From: Neobacillus sp. DY30
GTDB lineage: Bacteria; Bacillota; Bacilli; Bacillales; Cytobacillaceae
Direction: 5' to 3'
Length of the DNA stretch: 64,000 bases
NCBI RefSeq assembly: GCF_030123065.1
Contig: NZ_CP126093.1
Location: forward strand, 5,276,001 to 5,340,000
Below, one piece after another: positions 9,389 to 18,027 of the stretch; position 1 is the first letter of the stretch; each line of letters begins with the position of its first letter. The translations under genes and the position numbers were made by a program. The notes beneath the pieces were generated by a model, which was given only the letters and a program-made list of their open reading frames with translations, ran no database searches and was not told where the DNA came from.

Positions 9389-9542
9389 CCGGATAAAAGA
9401 ATAACATAAATATGTCGTTTTTTTACAAATCATTACAAATACATTAAATTACCAATTAATTTACATTTAGTCGTAATATTTTAAAAAATTTGGATGGGAT
9501 ATCCATATATATTACATTTTTATAAAAATGTTTGCATATATG

Positions 9543-9570
9543 TTGTCTTTTGTCGTTTTTTGTCTACACT
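9543..9570 (+). promoter_or_regulatory. Possible promoter of the LTA-synthase-family gene
   Basis: TTGTCT (9543-9548), a 16-bp spacer and TACACT (9565-9570) lie 47 bp upstream of ATG 9617. The match is moderate. Confidence 0.35.
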
Positions 9571-9616
9571 AATTTAATATACATTAAATTCTTACTGACT
9601 TTTAAAAGGAGTAACA

Positions 9617-11719
9617 ATGTCACATATAAAATTTAAAGATACAATATCTGCATTCATCGTAAGCGCTATCCAATCGCTCTTAACGATACTTTTTATTGAA
9701 ATGCTTTATCGTGGAGGATTTAGTGAAGCTTTTCAATGGACAAGGGAGTACACCAGACCTTTTACATATAATGTTTTGTTATTATTTTTGCTTTTAGCCG
9801 GCTTACATATCTTTAAAAGGAAAATGTATATCATCGTTTCCTTTATTGTAACAATCCCTTTGCTTTTTCTCGGTCTCGCTTCCTATATAAAACAAGGAAT
9901 CCGCGGCGTTCCAGTATTGCCTACTGACCTCTCGCTGGCGGCAGAAGCCAGAAGCATGGCGGAATTTTTTTCAGGGACATTGTTATTTTGGACAATTGTT
10001 GGACTTGTTTCGATAACCCTAATTATTATTATATTGGTAATTAAAGTTCCAAATCCAAAAGGACATAATAGGATTAAATTAATCAGTTCTCTTGTTTTAT
10101 TAGGATTGTTTCTACTAATTTTTAGAATAGAAAGTACTTCTGACACTTCTTTTCTAAAAAGAAAATTAATGATTGTTTATGTGATGACAGACCAAAAACT
10201 AACGTATCAGCAAGACGGTGTAATCGGCGGGTTTGTTCAAAACCTGAAATGGCTGAAACAAGAGAAGCCGCCTGGCTATTCTACCGCAGCGATAAAAGAA
10301 ATAATCTCTAAATCTGAGGTTGCTGCTAATGCTACAGATACGGAAAAACCAAATATAATAATGATCATGAACGAGGCTTTTTGGGATCCAACTGTTATGG
10401 AAAATGTTGAATTTAATAAGGACCCAATTCCTTTTTACCATCAACTTGAAGAGGAACAAAGCTCAGGATCACTAAATGTACCTGTGTTCGGCGGTTCTAC
10501 GGTTAATACCGAATTCGAAGCGTTAACGGGTTTATCCACACAGTTCCTGCCAACTGGTTCGATTGCCTATTTAAATTTTGTTAAGAAACCACTGCCCTCT
10601 CTTCCATCTATCTTAAGAGAACAGGGTTATGATACAACCGGCATCCATTCGTGGCATCATTGGTTTTATGATCGTTCAGGAGTTTATAAGGACTTAGGTT
10701 TTGATCGATTTATAAGTGTAGAGTATATGGCAGAACCACTTCCTTTTGGACCCTTTTTCCATGATAAGAGTGTGACGGATGAAATTTTGAAAAAACTAAA
10801 AATGGATAATGAAGGTAAACCGAATTTTATTTTCGCTGTTACCACACAAAACCACGGACCATATGCGACTGACCAAAAATTTAGTTTTGCAAATATCGAA
10901 ACCCAACTGAAGGGTGATGTTGCTTTTTCAGCTGAGGCCGAAAACATGTTAGAGGTTTATTCCGATAATCTTACTGAGATTGATAAAGAACTCCAAAGAC
11001 TAGTAGAAGAAGTAAACAAAATGAATCAAAAAACAATTATCGTTTTCTTCGGCGATCACCTGCCTTTACTAGGGAATAACTATCAAGTATATCAAGAGGC
11101 AAACTATTATAACGATACGAAAACGTATGAAGAATATTTAAAGATGTATACTACACCTGTGTTAATCTGGGATAACTTTTCTAACAGGCAAGATGATTTA
11201 AATATTGGTTCGACTATGCTTACGCCAGTTATTTTAGAGCGTGCCGGTCTTAGTGGGAATTATCTGACCAATTATCTACTTACTAAATACCAAAATGGTG
11301 AATTTTCTAAAATACCAAGGGCAGATTTCCTAGCAGAGGAGAAAATCGATAATCAAACGTTAAATGACATAAAAATGCTCCAATACGACGTTTTATTTGG
11401 AAAAATGTATGGCATGGAAGATAAGAAAATTGAGGTTAGCAAGAACTACCGTTTAGGTTACAGCGACCCCAAGGTTACAGGGATCTCTACGTCTACAGTG
11501 GATGGCAAAAAGGTTCTTATAATAAAGGGGAAAAATTTCACTTACAACAGTCATGTGTATCTGAACGGAAAAGCAGCAGACAAAATCTCAAGCGATGGAA
11601 CAAAGATTATTATTCCTTATTCCAAAATAAAAGACGGTACAGAAATCGTTGTAAAAATAACCGACCAAAATGAAAAAGTAATCTCAAGTAGTAATAAATA
11701 TAGGTACAAAAAAAGCTGA
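9617..11719 (+). CDS. LTA synthase family sulfatase-type membrane enzyme with C-terminal IPT-like domain
   Basis: This 700-aa protein has about five N-terminal membrane helices (1-180) and then an extracellular alkaline-phosphatase-fold domain (about 245-560). IIMIMNEAFWD provides an acidic metal ligand, and GGSTVNTEFEALTG (about 293) contains the likely catalytic Thr. GIHSWHHWFYDRSGVY and FFGDHLPLLG complete the metal site. Family members polymerise glycerol-phosphate from phosphatidylglycerol. Unusually, about 80 extra residues at the C-terminus (GISTSTVDGKKVLIIKGKNF, VYLNGKAA) look like an IPT/TIG immunoglobulin-like domain. AAAAGGAG precedes the ATG. The phosphoglycerol role is inferred from family. 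Confidence 0.85.
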   Translation: MSHIKFKDTISAFIVSAIQSLLTILFIEMLYRGGFSEAFQWTREYTRPFTYNVLLLFLLLAGLHIFKRKMYIIVSFIVTIPLLFLGLASYIKQGIRGVPVLPTDLSLAAEARSMAEFFSGTLLFWTIVGLVSITLIIIILVIKVPNPKGHNRIKLISSLVLLGLFLLIFRIESTSDTSFLKRKLMIVYVMTDQKLTYQQDGVIGGFVQNLKWLKQEKPPGYSTAAIKEIISKSEVAANATDTEKPNIIMIMNEAFWDPTVMENVEFNKDPIPFYHQLEEEQSSGSLNVPVFGGSTVNTEFEALTGLSTQFLPTGSIAYLNFVKKPLPSLPSILREQGYDTTGIHSWHHWFYDRSGVYKDLGFDRFISVEYMAEPLPFGPFFHDKSVTDEILKKLKMDNEGKPNFIFAVTTQNHGPYATDQKFSFANIETQLKGDVAFSAEAENMLEVYSDNLTEIDKELQRLVEEVNKMNQKTIIVFFGDHLPLLGNNYQVYQEANYYNDTKTYEEYLKMYTTPVLIWDNFSNRQDDLNIGSTMLTPVILERAGLSGNYLTNYLLTKYQNGEFSKIPRADFLAEEKIDNQTLNDIKMLQYDVLFGKMYGMEDKKIEVSKNYRLGYSDPKVTGISTSTVDGKKVLIIKGKNFTYNSHVYLNGKAADKISSDGTKIIIPYSKIKDGTEIVVKITDQNEKVISSSNKYRYKKS

Positions 11720-11743
11720 CTGGCGTCCCCAGTCAGCTTTTTT
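11715..11743. terminator. Bidirectional Rho-independent terminator
   Basis: GCTGACTGG and CCAGTCAGC form a perfect 9-bp stem with A4 before and T6 after. It overlaps the stop codon of the LTA-synthase-like gene and faces the convergent wecB-type gene. Confidence 0.85.
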
Positions 11744-11759
11744 ATGATAGCACGTCGCT

Positions 11760-12908
11760 TTATACTTCCCCAAAGTCAATCGGTCTTTCATTACTTACAT
11801 TAAAGTGATAAAGGATCGCCTGAACAATTCTTTCAGAAGCAAGGCCATCACCATAAGGATTAGAAGCTTGAGCCATTAAAGCATGTGCAGCTTCATTTGA
11901 CAACAACTCATCGGCAAGCTGATAGATGGTTTCTTCATCTGTTCCAGCAAGCTTCAATGTACCGGCCTTAACCCCTTCAGGTCTTTCCGTTGTATCTCTT
12001 AAAACCAGTACTGGAACTCCTAACGAAGGTGCTTCCTCCTGAACACCGCCAGAATCAGTAAGAATTAAATAGGCTCTAGATGCAAAATTATGAAAATCAA
12101 TCACATCTAAAGGTTCAATTAAATGGATGCGGTTATTTTCTCCTAATATTCGATTAGCAATTTCACGAACCACCGGATTCATATGTACGGGATAAACAAC
12201 CTGGATGTCATCGTGCTTTTCGACTAATCTTCTAATCGCCTGGAACATATTCTCCATTGGCTTTCCGGTGTTTTCCCTGCGGTGAGCAGTCATTAAAACT
12301 AAGCGATCATTACCGAGCTGATCTAATACCGGATGAGAGTATTGAGTTTTGACGGTCGTTTTCAGCGCATCTATCGCAGTATTACCGGTAACGAAAATCG
12401 ATTTGGCCGGCTTATTTTCAACCAATAGATTTTCCTTTGATTGTGAGGTTGGAGAAAAATGCAAATCTGCCAATACGCCCGTAAGCTGCCTGTTCATTTC
12501 TTCAGGATACGGAGAATATTTATTCCACGTCCGAAGTCCCGCTTCAACATGCCCGATTGGAATACTATTATAAAAAGCAGCCAAACTTGCTACAAACGTT
12601 GTGGTGGTATCCCCATGCACTAAAACAATATCAGGTTTTACCTCTTGAAATACTTTATTCAATCCCTCTAGGCTGCGTGTAGTAACATCAATTAATGATT
12701 GACGGTCTTTCATGATATTCAAATCATAGTCTGGTTGGATTGCAAAAATTTTCAAAACCTGGTCTAGCATTTCTCTATGCTGAGCCGTTACCGTTACAAT
12801 CGATTCTATTTTATCATCATGCTTCGCTAATTCTTTTACAAGTGGAGCCATTTTAATAGCTTCAGGTCTGGTCCCAAATACAGTCATTACTTTTAACTGG
12901 TTCTTCAT
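11760..12908 (-). CDS. wecB: UDP-N-acetylglucosamine 2-epimerase (non-hydrolysing)
   Basis: This protein of 382 aa has GTRPEAIKMAPLVKEL, HVEAGLRT, TAHRREN, LTDSGGVQEEAPSLG and VLRDTTERPEG, the full signature set of WecB/MnaA epimerases. It interconverts UDP-GlcNAc and UDP-ManNAc in the cytosol. UDP-ManNAc is needed for the linkage unit of wall teichoic acid, which fits the LCP and LTA-synthase-like genes nearby. I chose ATG 12908 because GGAGG sits just upstream of it; a TTG at 12935 is in frame but lies before the ribosome site. Confidence 0.95.
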   Translation of the reverse strand: MKNQLKVMTVFGTRPEAIKMAPLVKELAKHDDKIESIVTVTAQHREMLDQVLKIFAIQPDYDLNIMKDRQSLIDVTTRSLEGLNKVFQEVKPDIVLVHGDTTTTFVASLAAFYNSIPIGHVEAGLRTWNKYSPYPEEMNRQLTGVLADLHFSPTSQSKENLLVENKPAKSIFVTGNTAIDALKTTVKTQYSHPVLDQLGNDRLVLMTAHRRENTGKPMENMFQAIRRLVEKHDDIQVVYPVHMNPVVREIANRILGENNRIHLIEPLDVIDFHNFASRAYLILTDSGGVQEEAPSLGVPVLVLRDTTERPEGVKAGTLKLAGTDEETIYQLADELLSNEAAHALMAQASNPYGDGLASERIVQAILYHFNVSNERPIDFGEV

Positions 12909-13056
12909 AAAAACCTCCAATTGGATTTCCTTCAATATGCTTAAGACACCTACATAATATCAAAAAACATCTTTAAAAGCACTAAAACAGTTGTACCCTC
13001 TTTAACTCCTTCAGATAAACAGCGCTCACATGCGGTGTTGATTTCTTCCCTCGTTT

Positions 13057-13440
13057 TTAACTTGTTTCTTTTGTAAGGATGATTTTAGAGATAACAAAAG
13101 TAAAAGGAATCGCCAAAACAGAAGCAAATAACGGAGAAATGCTTTCACTTATTTTTAAAAAAACAACGAGAATATAGATGGCCGCCGAAGAAACTGAAAT
13201 ATTCACTAAATAGGTAAGAGGAAATTGCAAAAATTTCTTAAGTGTCGGTTTAGTCTTATACGTAAAATAGGAGTTCAAATAAAATGACCCTACCATGCTA
13301 ATGATAAAGGAAACAATATGCGCTGCCATATAGTGAAAGTGGACAATATTATGTAAGAATAAGAAAAGTACATAATAATTACTCGTATTGATAACCCCTA
13401 CAATTACAAACCTCCAAAATTGAGCATTTAAGAAAAACAT
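13057..13440 (-). CDS. GtrA family membrane protein
   Basis: This 127-aa protein has four membrane helices and the GtrA pattern FWRFVIVGVINTSNYYVLF at its start. GtrA-like proteins are thought to help move or flip lipid-linked sugars (polyprenyl-phosphate glucose and similar) across the membrane. AGGAGAGG lies upstream of the ATG. The place at the end of the envelope cluster agrees with a glycan-decoration role. The actual cargo is unknown. Confidence 0.8.
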   Translation of the reverse strand: MFFLNAQFWRFVIVGVINTSNYYVLFLFLHNIVHFHYMAAHIVSFIISMVGSFYLNSYFTYKTKPTLKKFLQFPLTYLVNISVSSAAIYILVVFLKISESISPLFASVLAIPFTFVISKIILTKETS

Positions 13441-13552
13441 TTTATGTATCCTCTCCTTAAACCATGATGGATCTTGACATATACTTATTATTTACTTTAG
13501 TTCATAGGTTTAGCTCCTATTGCTGAAAAAAAAATTATAAAGATGGAAAAAG

Positions 13553-13576
13553 GGAGTCACCAGATTTGGTAACTCC
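13553..13576 (-). terminator. Rho-independent terminator of the CPBP protease gene
   Basis: GGAGTTACC-loop-GGTGACTCC on the minus strand is followed by CTTTTTC, eight bases after the CPBP stop codon. Confidence 0.75.
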
Positions 13577-13584
13577 TAACATTT

Positions 13585-14475
13585 TTATTTTGCTATATCT
13601 TCTGATACGACAATTTCAACCGACTTTTTCTTCTCTATCGTAGTTAAAATCATATATATCGGTAAAAGAAGCAACGCAAAGATTTCGACAATAAATTCAA
13701 AGTAATACCAGGAAAGTGTAGCGAGGATGTCATAAACCGAATGAACCAAAACCGTCACCCAGAGATTCCGCGTCCATAATAAGATCAATCCAAATAGTAA
13801 ACCCATGTTGGTAAAGGTGACAATAGCCCCAATTTCATATTGCCATGATTCTACCGAGCTTAGCGTATGGTCAATACCAAATAGCACAGAGGTGACAAAG
13901 AGCGCAATTAAGACGAAACTATCACGCCGCCCATTTTCCCAGCGTTTTGGGAAGAACTTCTTGAAAACTAACAGAATGAGGATGATATACGCCAATCGCC
14001 AAACTTCTTCGAGACCGGCAAGAATATCGGTAAAAATATCGTACCCCACACGATCAATTTCATCTATTACTTCCCACATCTTTTCTACAGGTTCAACAGG
14101 CTCGTTTGCTTCTAAACTGTCGTTATTATCGTCTATTACATCTGTATAAGTCTCCACATATTGCTCATAATCATCGCTAAAATCCTGAAAGGCGTAAGAG
14201 GAATAGATATTAATTACGGTACTGCCTAGAATAAACACCAAAAAGGCGCCGATAGATTGTCTAATATATTGCAGTTTTGTTTTTGGTACACCATTACTAA
14301 GTCTTTGATGAAGTTTCAATCCTATAAAAAAGGAAGAAACCATAATCGCGTCATATAGGGTACCAGCTAATTGACTGTAACCGCTTAAATAAAGAATTAG
14401 TTCAACCCCGATAGTAATCGTGAGTAGTGCAAACAAAAGCGGTTTTGATATTGGTGTAGTTAAGTTAGTTGTCAT
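13585..14475 (-). CDS. CPBP family intramembrane glutamic endopeptidase
   Basis: This integral membrane protein of about 296 aa carries the three CPBP (Abi/Rce1-like) motifs: EEVWR (glutamates plus Arg), FGIDH and HSVYD. The residues lie in separate membrane helices and would form the active site. A central acidic segment (DDYEQYVETYTDVIDDNND) is exposed between helices 3 and 4. Family members process prenylated or membrane-bound peptides; the substrate here is unknown. The ATG at 14475 has GGGA nine bases upstream, whereas the ATG at 14484 directly abuts that site. A 31-aa membrane-peptide gene lies just upstream on the same strand. Confidence 0.85.
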   Translation of the reverse strand: MTTNLTTPISKPLLFALLTITIGVELILYLSGYSQLAGTLYDAIMVSSFFIGLKLHQRLSNGVPKTKLQYIRQSIGAFLVFILGSTVINIYSSYAFQDFSDDYEQYVETYTDVIDDNNDSLEANEPVEPVEKMWEVIDEIDRVGYDIFTDILAGLEEVWRLAYIILILLVFKKFFPKRWENGRRDSFVLIALFVTSVLFGIDHTLSSVESWQYEIGAIVTFTNMGLLFGLILLWTRNLWVTVLVHSVYDILATLSWYYFEFIVEIFALLLLPIYMILTTIEKKKSVEIVVSEDIAK

Positions 14476-14511
14476 CGTTATCATTCCCTGCCATTAAAGT
14501 CACTGTACCCT

Positions 14512-14607
14512 CTACCTTTCAAAAAGCTGCACAGCCAAAATACCAAATCCATTTACTAACAACAGGAAAAGTAAGCAAGCAATCAACCATTTCCATTTTC
14601 TTGACAA
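14512..14607 (-). CDS. Small 31-aa single-pass membrane protein
   Basis: A TTG start at 14607 is preceded by AAAGGAG with good spacing, and the frame runs 31 codons to TAG. The product is MSRKWKWLIACLL followed by FLLLVNGFGILAVQLFER: a basic start, one hydrophobic helix and a short tail. It ends about 37 bp before the CPBP protease start, so the two are probably co-transcribed. It may assist or be cut by that protease; this is speculative. I do not recognise a family. Confidence 0.5.
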   Translation of the reverse strand: MSRKWKWLIACLLFLLLVNGFGILAVQLFER

Positions 14608-14690
14608 GGGTTTTCTCCTTTATAGTTAATTAGTAATAATTTATCATATTAATAGAGAATTAGCACCAGGTATAATATCGCCAATTTTAT

Positions 14691-14719
14691 TTACAAGTAT
14701 ATCCATCCGGCCTTATACT
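14691..14719 (+). promoter_or_regulatory. Sigma-A promoter of the DUF4359-like gene
   Basis: TTACAA (14691-14696), a 17-bp spacer and TATACT (14714-14719) lie 45 bp upstream of GTG 14764. Confidence 0.6.
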
Positions 14720-14763
14720 TGAATTAGGTGAAAATTAACAATAATTAGAATAGGGGTTGAAAA

Positions 14764-15066
14764 GTGAAAAAGATCATTTCTATTATCCTATTGATAGTCA
14801 TTGTATTTGTCTTATCAGAAACAAACCCTGGGCGGTCGCAATACGTGGAGTGGATTACCCATGAAGCGATGGATCAATCTTCTAATATACTTGAAAAAGG
14901 GATCTTATCGTTAGCAGGGGAAAAGGTTTTCGATATGGGAACAACGGAAAAAGATTACTTCATATTTTCAGTCTACAAAACCGATTTTTCCGAGATAGGC
15001 TTAGGGCAAGTCACCAGCATCGGTATCTTTAATAAATTTATTCCAATTTCTAAAAATGAAAAATAA
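14764..15066 (+). CDS. Small exported/membrane-anchored protein, DUF4359-like
   Basis: This 100-aa protein has one N-terminal hydrophobic helix (about 3-18) followed directly by an extracytoplasmic ETNPGRSQYVEW stretch and KDYFIFSVYKTDF. This arrangement resembles DUF4359 proteins, whose function is unknown. It starts with GTG behind a GGGG stretch. It has its own promoter and terminator, so it appears monocistronic. Confidence 0.65.
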   Translation: MKKIISIILLIVIVFVLSETNPGRSQYVEWITHEAMDQSSNILEKGILSLAGEKVFDMGTTEKDYFIFSVYKTDFSEIGLGQVTSIGIFNKFIPISKNEK

Positions 15067-15110
15067 GAAGGCCGAATAATAACCAGCAATTAATAAACAA
15101 AAAAAGAAGA

Positions 15111-15143
15111 AGACCTCAAACCCTCAAAGTTTGAGGTCTTTTT
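15111..15143 (+). terminator. Rho-independent terminator
   Basis: AGACCTCAAA and TTTGAGGTCT form a 10-bp perfect stem (15111-15120 and 15130-15139) followed by T5. A palindromic 45-bp repeat unit begins 9 bp later. Confidence 0.85.
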
Positions 15144-15152
15144 GGGCTGCAA

Positions 15153-15197
15153 CTGTCCGCCTGAGGTGGACAGTGTCCACGAGCGGTGACAGGCACC
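15153..15197 (+). repeat. REP-like palindromic element, full 45-bp unit (copy 1)
   Basis: The unit joins the imperfect palindrome GTCCGCCTGAGGTGGAC, a TGTCCACGAGC segment and the core GGTGACAGGCACC. It is identical over 45 bp to the units at 18028 and 32268. GTGGACA can pair with either GTCCGCC or the following TGTCCAC, giving two exclusive hairpins. Confidence 0.9.
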
Positions 15198-15358
15198 ATT
15201 TATCTAATTATATAAAAATAAAATCTACACATATTTTTCACAATTTATACTTGAATTCGACAATTCTCAACAATAATATTGATATTATGGGAATATTTAC
15301 CCTTTACAAAATCTTCATTTTTATTTGATTTTATTCTATGCATAGGCAGGTAGTACTA

Positions 15359-15955
15359 ATGGTATTTGATGGCATTCTTATTTCGTTTATTGTAGGAATT
15401 CTCAGGAAAGGTAACTTAAGGGCTTTCTCTCAGTTAAATCTTAAGTGGGGCTGGGTTTTTCCACTATTGTTAGTCGTCCAGCTGGCAGTATTTACGTTTC
15501 AAAACGATAGTAAATTTTTAGGCCAACTGAGTGGATTTATTTATATCATTGTCTACGTCATTGGACTGATTTTTTTATTTTTAAATCGGAAGAATCCTGG
15601 CTTTATCCTTATTTTTATTGGTGTCTTTCTAAATTTTATCGTGATGGTTCTTAATGGCGGCAGAATGCCTGTTTCGGTTGAGGCTTCAGCGGTTCTAGTT
15701 CCCGGGTATATTCAAGCTTTAAAAGAAGGATTGTACGCAAAACATGCAATGTTAACACCTGAAACAAATCTCGGATTTTTGGGTGATGTGATCCCAATAA
15801 GTGACCCTTACCCACGAACCCAAATCATAAGTATTGGCGATATCATTATGAATATCGGAATCTTCTTTTTTATTCAATATTTAATGGTTAAACATCCCCT
15901 GGCTAATAGAGGAAATGCAGCTGCCCTTTCACTGAAGGGAGGTGAAGAAAGATGA
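15359..15955 (+). CDS. DUF5317-like polytopic membrane protein
   Basis: This membrane protein of about 198 aa has roughly five helices. It starts MVFDGILISFIVGILRKG and has central NFIVMVLNGGRMPVS and late IGDIIMNIGIFFFIQ. The motif set resembles DUF5317, of unknown function. I chose ATG 15359 because an AGGTAG site lies just upstream; an in-frame ATG at 15338 adds seven residues. The stop overlaps the start of a 35-aa gene (ATGA), so the two are translationally coupled. Confidence 0.75.
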   Translation: MVFDGILISFIVGILRKGNLRAFSQLNLKWGWVFPLLLVVQLAVFTFQNDSKFLGQLSGFIYIIVYVIGLIFLFLNRKNPGFILIFIGVFLNFIVMVLNGGRMPVSVEASAVLVPGYIQALKEGLYAKHAMLTPETNLGFLGDVIPISDPYPRTQIISIGDIIMNIGIFFFIQYLMVKHPLANRGNAAALSLKGGEER

Positions 15956-16059
15956 AAAAAGACCAAAAACAAGGCCTTAAATTAACTGGTATTTTATATA
16001 ATGCAATTATTATTGGGTCGGTTATTGTTGCATTAACTTCTGGATTTAGATTAGTATAA
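15952..16059 (+). CDS. Small 35-aa membrane protein coupled to the DUF5317-like gene
   Basis: ATG 15952 overlaps the stop of the upstream gene as ATGA and follows a strong GGGAGGTG site. The product starts MKKDQKQGLKLTG, followed by one hydrophobic helix (ILYNAIIIGSVIVALTSG). The coupling and ribosome site make it convincing despite its size. The function is unknown; it may be a subunit of the DUF5317-like protein or a regulator of the following cyclic-di-GMP enzyme. Confidence 0.7.
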   Translation: MKKDQKQGLKLTGILYNAIIIGSVIVALTSGFRLV

Positions 16060-16129
16060 TCATTAGATTTGAAATAATGGGGAAAGTGATTTTCACTTTC
16101 TCCAATCTAATTATGAGAGTGATGGAATA

Positions 16130-17971
16130 ATGCAGTTTCTAAAGACAACTACTAATAAATACCTTATTCTTGTATCAGTATTAGGTTTCTTCATCTTTAT
16201 CGCATTTAATGATTTTCAAATTCATACAAAATATGAATGGATCATAACTTTTGCACTCGCAGGCGCCATTTTACTATTAAATCATTATCCTATACTCCTT
16301 CCCCCAAAGGGCAACTCTCTTTCTATGGATTCTTCTATATATCTAGCAAGTCTTTTTTTATTTGGACTGGATTTAACTTTGGCCGTATTGTTAATTAATT
16401 CAATTCTATTTGCGTTTACTCAAAGAAAAATTGTCTGGTGGAAGCATATTTTTAATTTTTCCAGCTATGTCTTAATGATTGCAATTTCTTATTATATATA
16501 TACTTCTATTGGTGGGTCCATCGGCAGTATCCACATCAATAACTCGGTTCCTTATTTGGTTTCCTTACTCACTTACTTTGCTCTAAATGTTATTTTTGTA
16601 GGATTATTCTTCATCCTGGCAGCTGCTGAAAGCTTTGAGAGTGTGTTTAAAGAACTTATTAAAGAAGCTATTTCCCCTTACTTCAGTACACTCATGCTTT
16701 CGTTAGTGTTGGCGATTTTAATGAATTCAGAGAAGCTATTTGGACTTTTCTTGTTTACCTGTATTGCCTTTTTGCTGTCTTTGGCATTTAAGCAGCACTT
16801 TCATTTATTTAAGAAGATTTCGGAGAAAGCAAACAAAGACTTTTTAACCGGTCTTAACAATCATGGATATTTTAAAGAAATTCTCGAAAAAGAAGTAGCC
16901 GCTGCAAAGGAAACCGACCAATCGCTATGTGTAGTCCTTCTTGATATCGATGATTTTAAAAAATATAACGATCTATATGGACATGTACAAGGTGATCATC
17001 TACTACAGGAATTTGGAGCGCTGCTGAAAACAGCATCAGAGGCTGAAAATTATATTGTTTCACGCTATGGAGGCGAAGAGTTCTCCATCTTAATGCCTAA
17101 TACAAATCTTCATAAAGCCAATTTATTTATGAATGAATTGCGAAAGAAAACAAATGACACCTATTATAAAGGGGTTGAAAATCTCCCCTATGGCTGCCTA
17201 TCTTTTTCAGCTGGAATTGCAGAATGTGAAAAAGAAACCTATAACATATCTGAACTTCTAAACAAGGCTGATCAAGCTATGTATGCTGCTAAGGACCAAG
17301 GAAAAAATCTTGTTCAATTATATGATCAGAATTTCGAATACTCCGCTTATCGGTCTCTCTCCATCGAAAAAGAATTGGAGGAAGCGGAACAACAGTTAAG
17401 AATATTTCTCTCAAAGGATGTATATACATACCGGCATAGTAAGCGAGTCTACCAATATGCGGTTGATTTTTCACGGTTATTATCCTTGAGTGATCATGAA
17501 CGGAAAACCTTGATTCTAGGTGCAATTATCCATGACATCGGAAAAATTGAAATCCCTCGGGATATCTTAAATAAAAAGGGAAAACTTGAGCCGCATGAAT
17601 GGGAAATGATGAAAAAGCACGTGACCTGGGGCAAAGAAATCATTTCGACTAATAAAAAATTAGAAGACTTGGTTCCATTAGTCGAACTTCATCATGAACG
17701 ATATGATGGAAACGGTTATCCATATGGGTTAAAAGGAAAATCAATTCCAAAACTGGCACGAATCCTTTGTATTATTGATTCCTTTGATGCAATGACTACC
17801 GAACGGCCATATCAAAAAACAAAAACATTCGAAGAAGCAATTATTGAACTGAGAACCTGCTCCGGCAAACAATTCGATCCCCAATTTGTAGAACCATTTA
17901 TTGACATGGTTAAACAGCTGAATAATAGCGGTGTAAGCCAAGAAACTAAGCAATTAGTTGCTAATCACTAG
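16130..17971 (+). CDS. Membrane diguanylate cyclase/phosphodiesterase (GGDEF plus HD-GYP)
   Basis: This 613-aa protein has six to seven N-terminal membrane helices (about 1-220). A GGDEF domain follows (DFLTGLNNHGYF, DIDDFKKYND, SRYGGEEF at about 314), then an HD-GYP domain (HDIGKIEIP at about 467, HHERYDGNGYPYGLKG at about 522). GGEEF is competent for cyclic-di-GMP synthesis, and the full HD plus GYP residues are competent for hydrolysis, so it may be bifunctional. No RxxD inhibitory site precedes GGEEF. It may sense a membrane signal and set cyclic-di-GMP for the riboswitch at 20.7 kb. Confidence 0.92.
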   Translation: MQFLKTTTNKYLILVSVLGFFIFIAFNDFQIHTKYEWIITFALAGAILLLNHYPILLPPKGNSLSMDSSIYLASLFLFGLDLTLAVLLINSILFAFTQRKIVWWKHIFNFSSYVLMIAISYYIYTSIGGSIGSIHINNSVPYLVSLLTYFALNVIFVGLFFILAAAESFESVFKELIKEAISPYFSTLMLSLVLAILMNSEKLFGLFLFTCIAFLLSLAFKQHFHLFKKISEKANKDFLTGLNNHGYFKEILEKEVAAAKETDQSLCVVLLDIDDFKKYNDLYGHVQGDHLLQEFGALLKTASEAENYIVSRYGGEEFSILMPNTNLHKANLFMNELRKKTNDTYYKGVENLPYGCLSFSAGIAECEKETYNISELLNKADQAMYAAKDQGKNLVQLYDQNFEYSAYRSLSIEKELEEAEQQLRIFLSKDVYTYRHSKRVYQYAVDFSRLLSLSDHERKTLILGAIIHDIGKIEIPRDILNKKGKLEPHEWEMMKKHVTWGKEIISTNKKLEDLVPLVELHHERYDGNGYPYGLKGKSIPKLARILCIIDSFDAMTTERPYQKTKTFEEAIIELRTCSGKQFDPQFVEPFIDMVKQLNNSGVSQETKQLVANH

Positions 17972-17983
17972 AACAAAAAATAT

Positions 17984-18018
17984 AGAGACCTCAACTTAAA
18001 GTTGAAGTCTCTTTTTTT
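17984..18018 (+). terminator. Rho-independent terminator
   Basis: A 12-bp stem (AGAGACCTCAAC with GTTGAAGTCTCT, one mismatch) is followed by T7. A REP-like unit begins 9 bp after it, the same spacing as at 15153. Confidence 0.85.
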
Positions 18019-18027
18019 ACCCCGCAA

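Noticed and set aside
12950-13056. Protein-like frame after GtrA (NTACERCLSEGVKEG)
   Set aside because: No start codon or ribosome site, and GtrA already has normal length; a frameshifted remnant is possible but unsupported.
15131-15328. 65-codon frame running through repeat copy 1
   Set aside because: No ribosome site; composition reflects the palindrome and AT-rich spacer. Similar frames at 29853-30224, 32288-32470 and 52826-53017 are also repeat artefacts.
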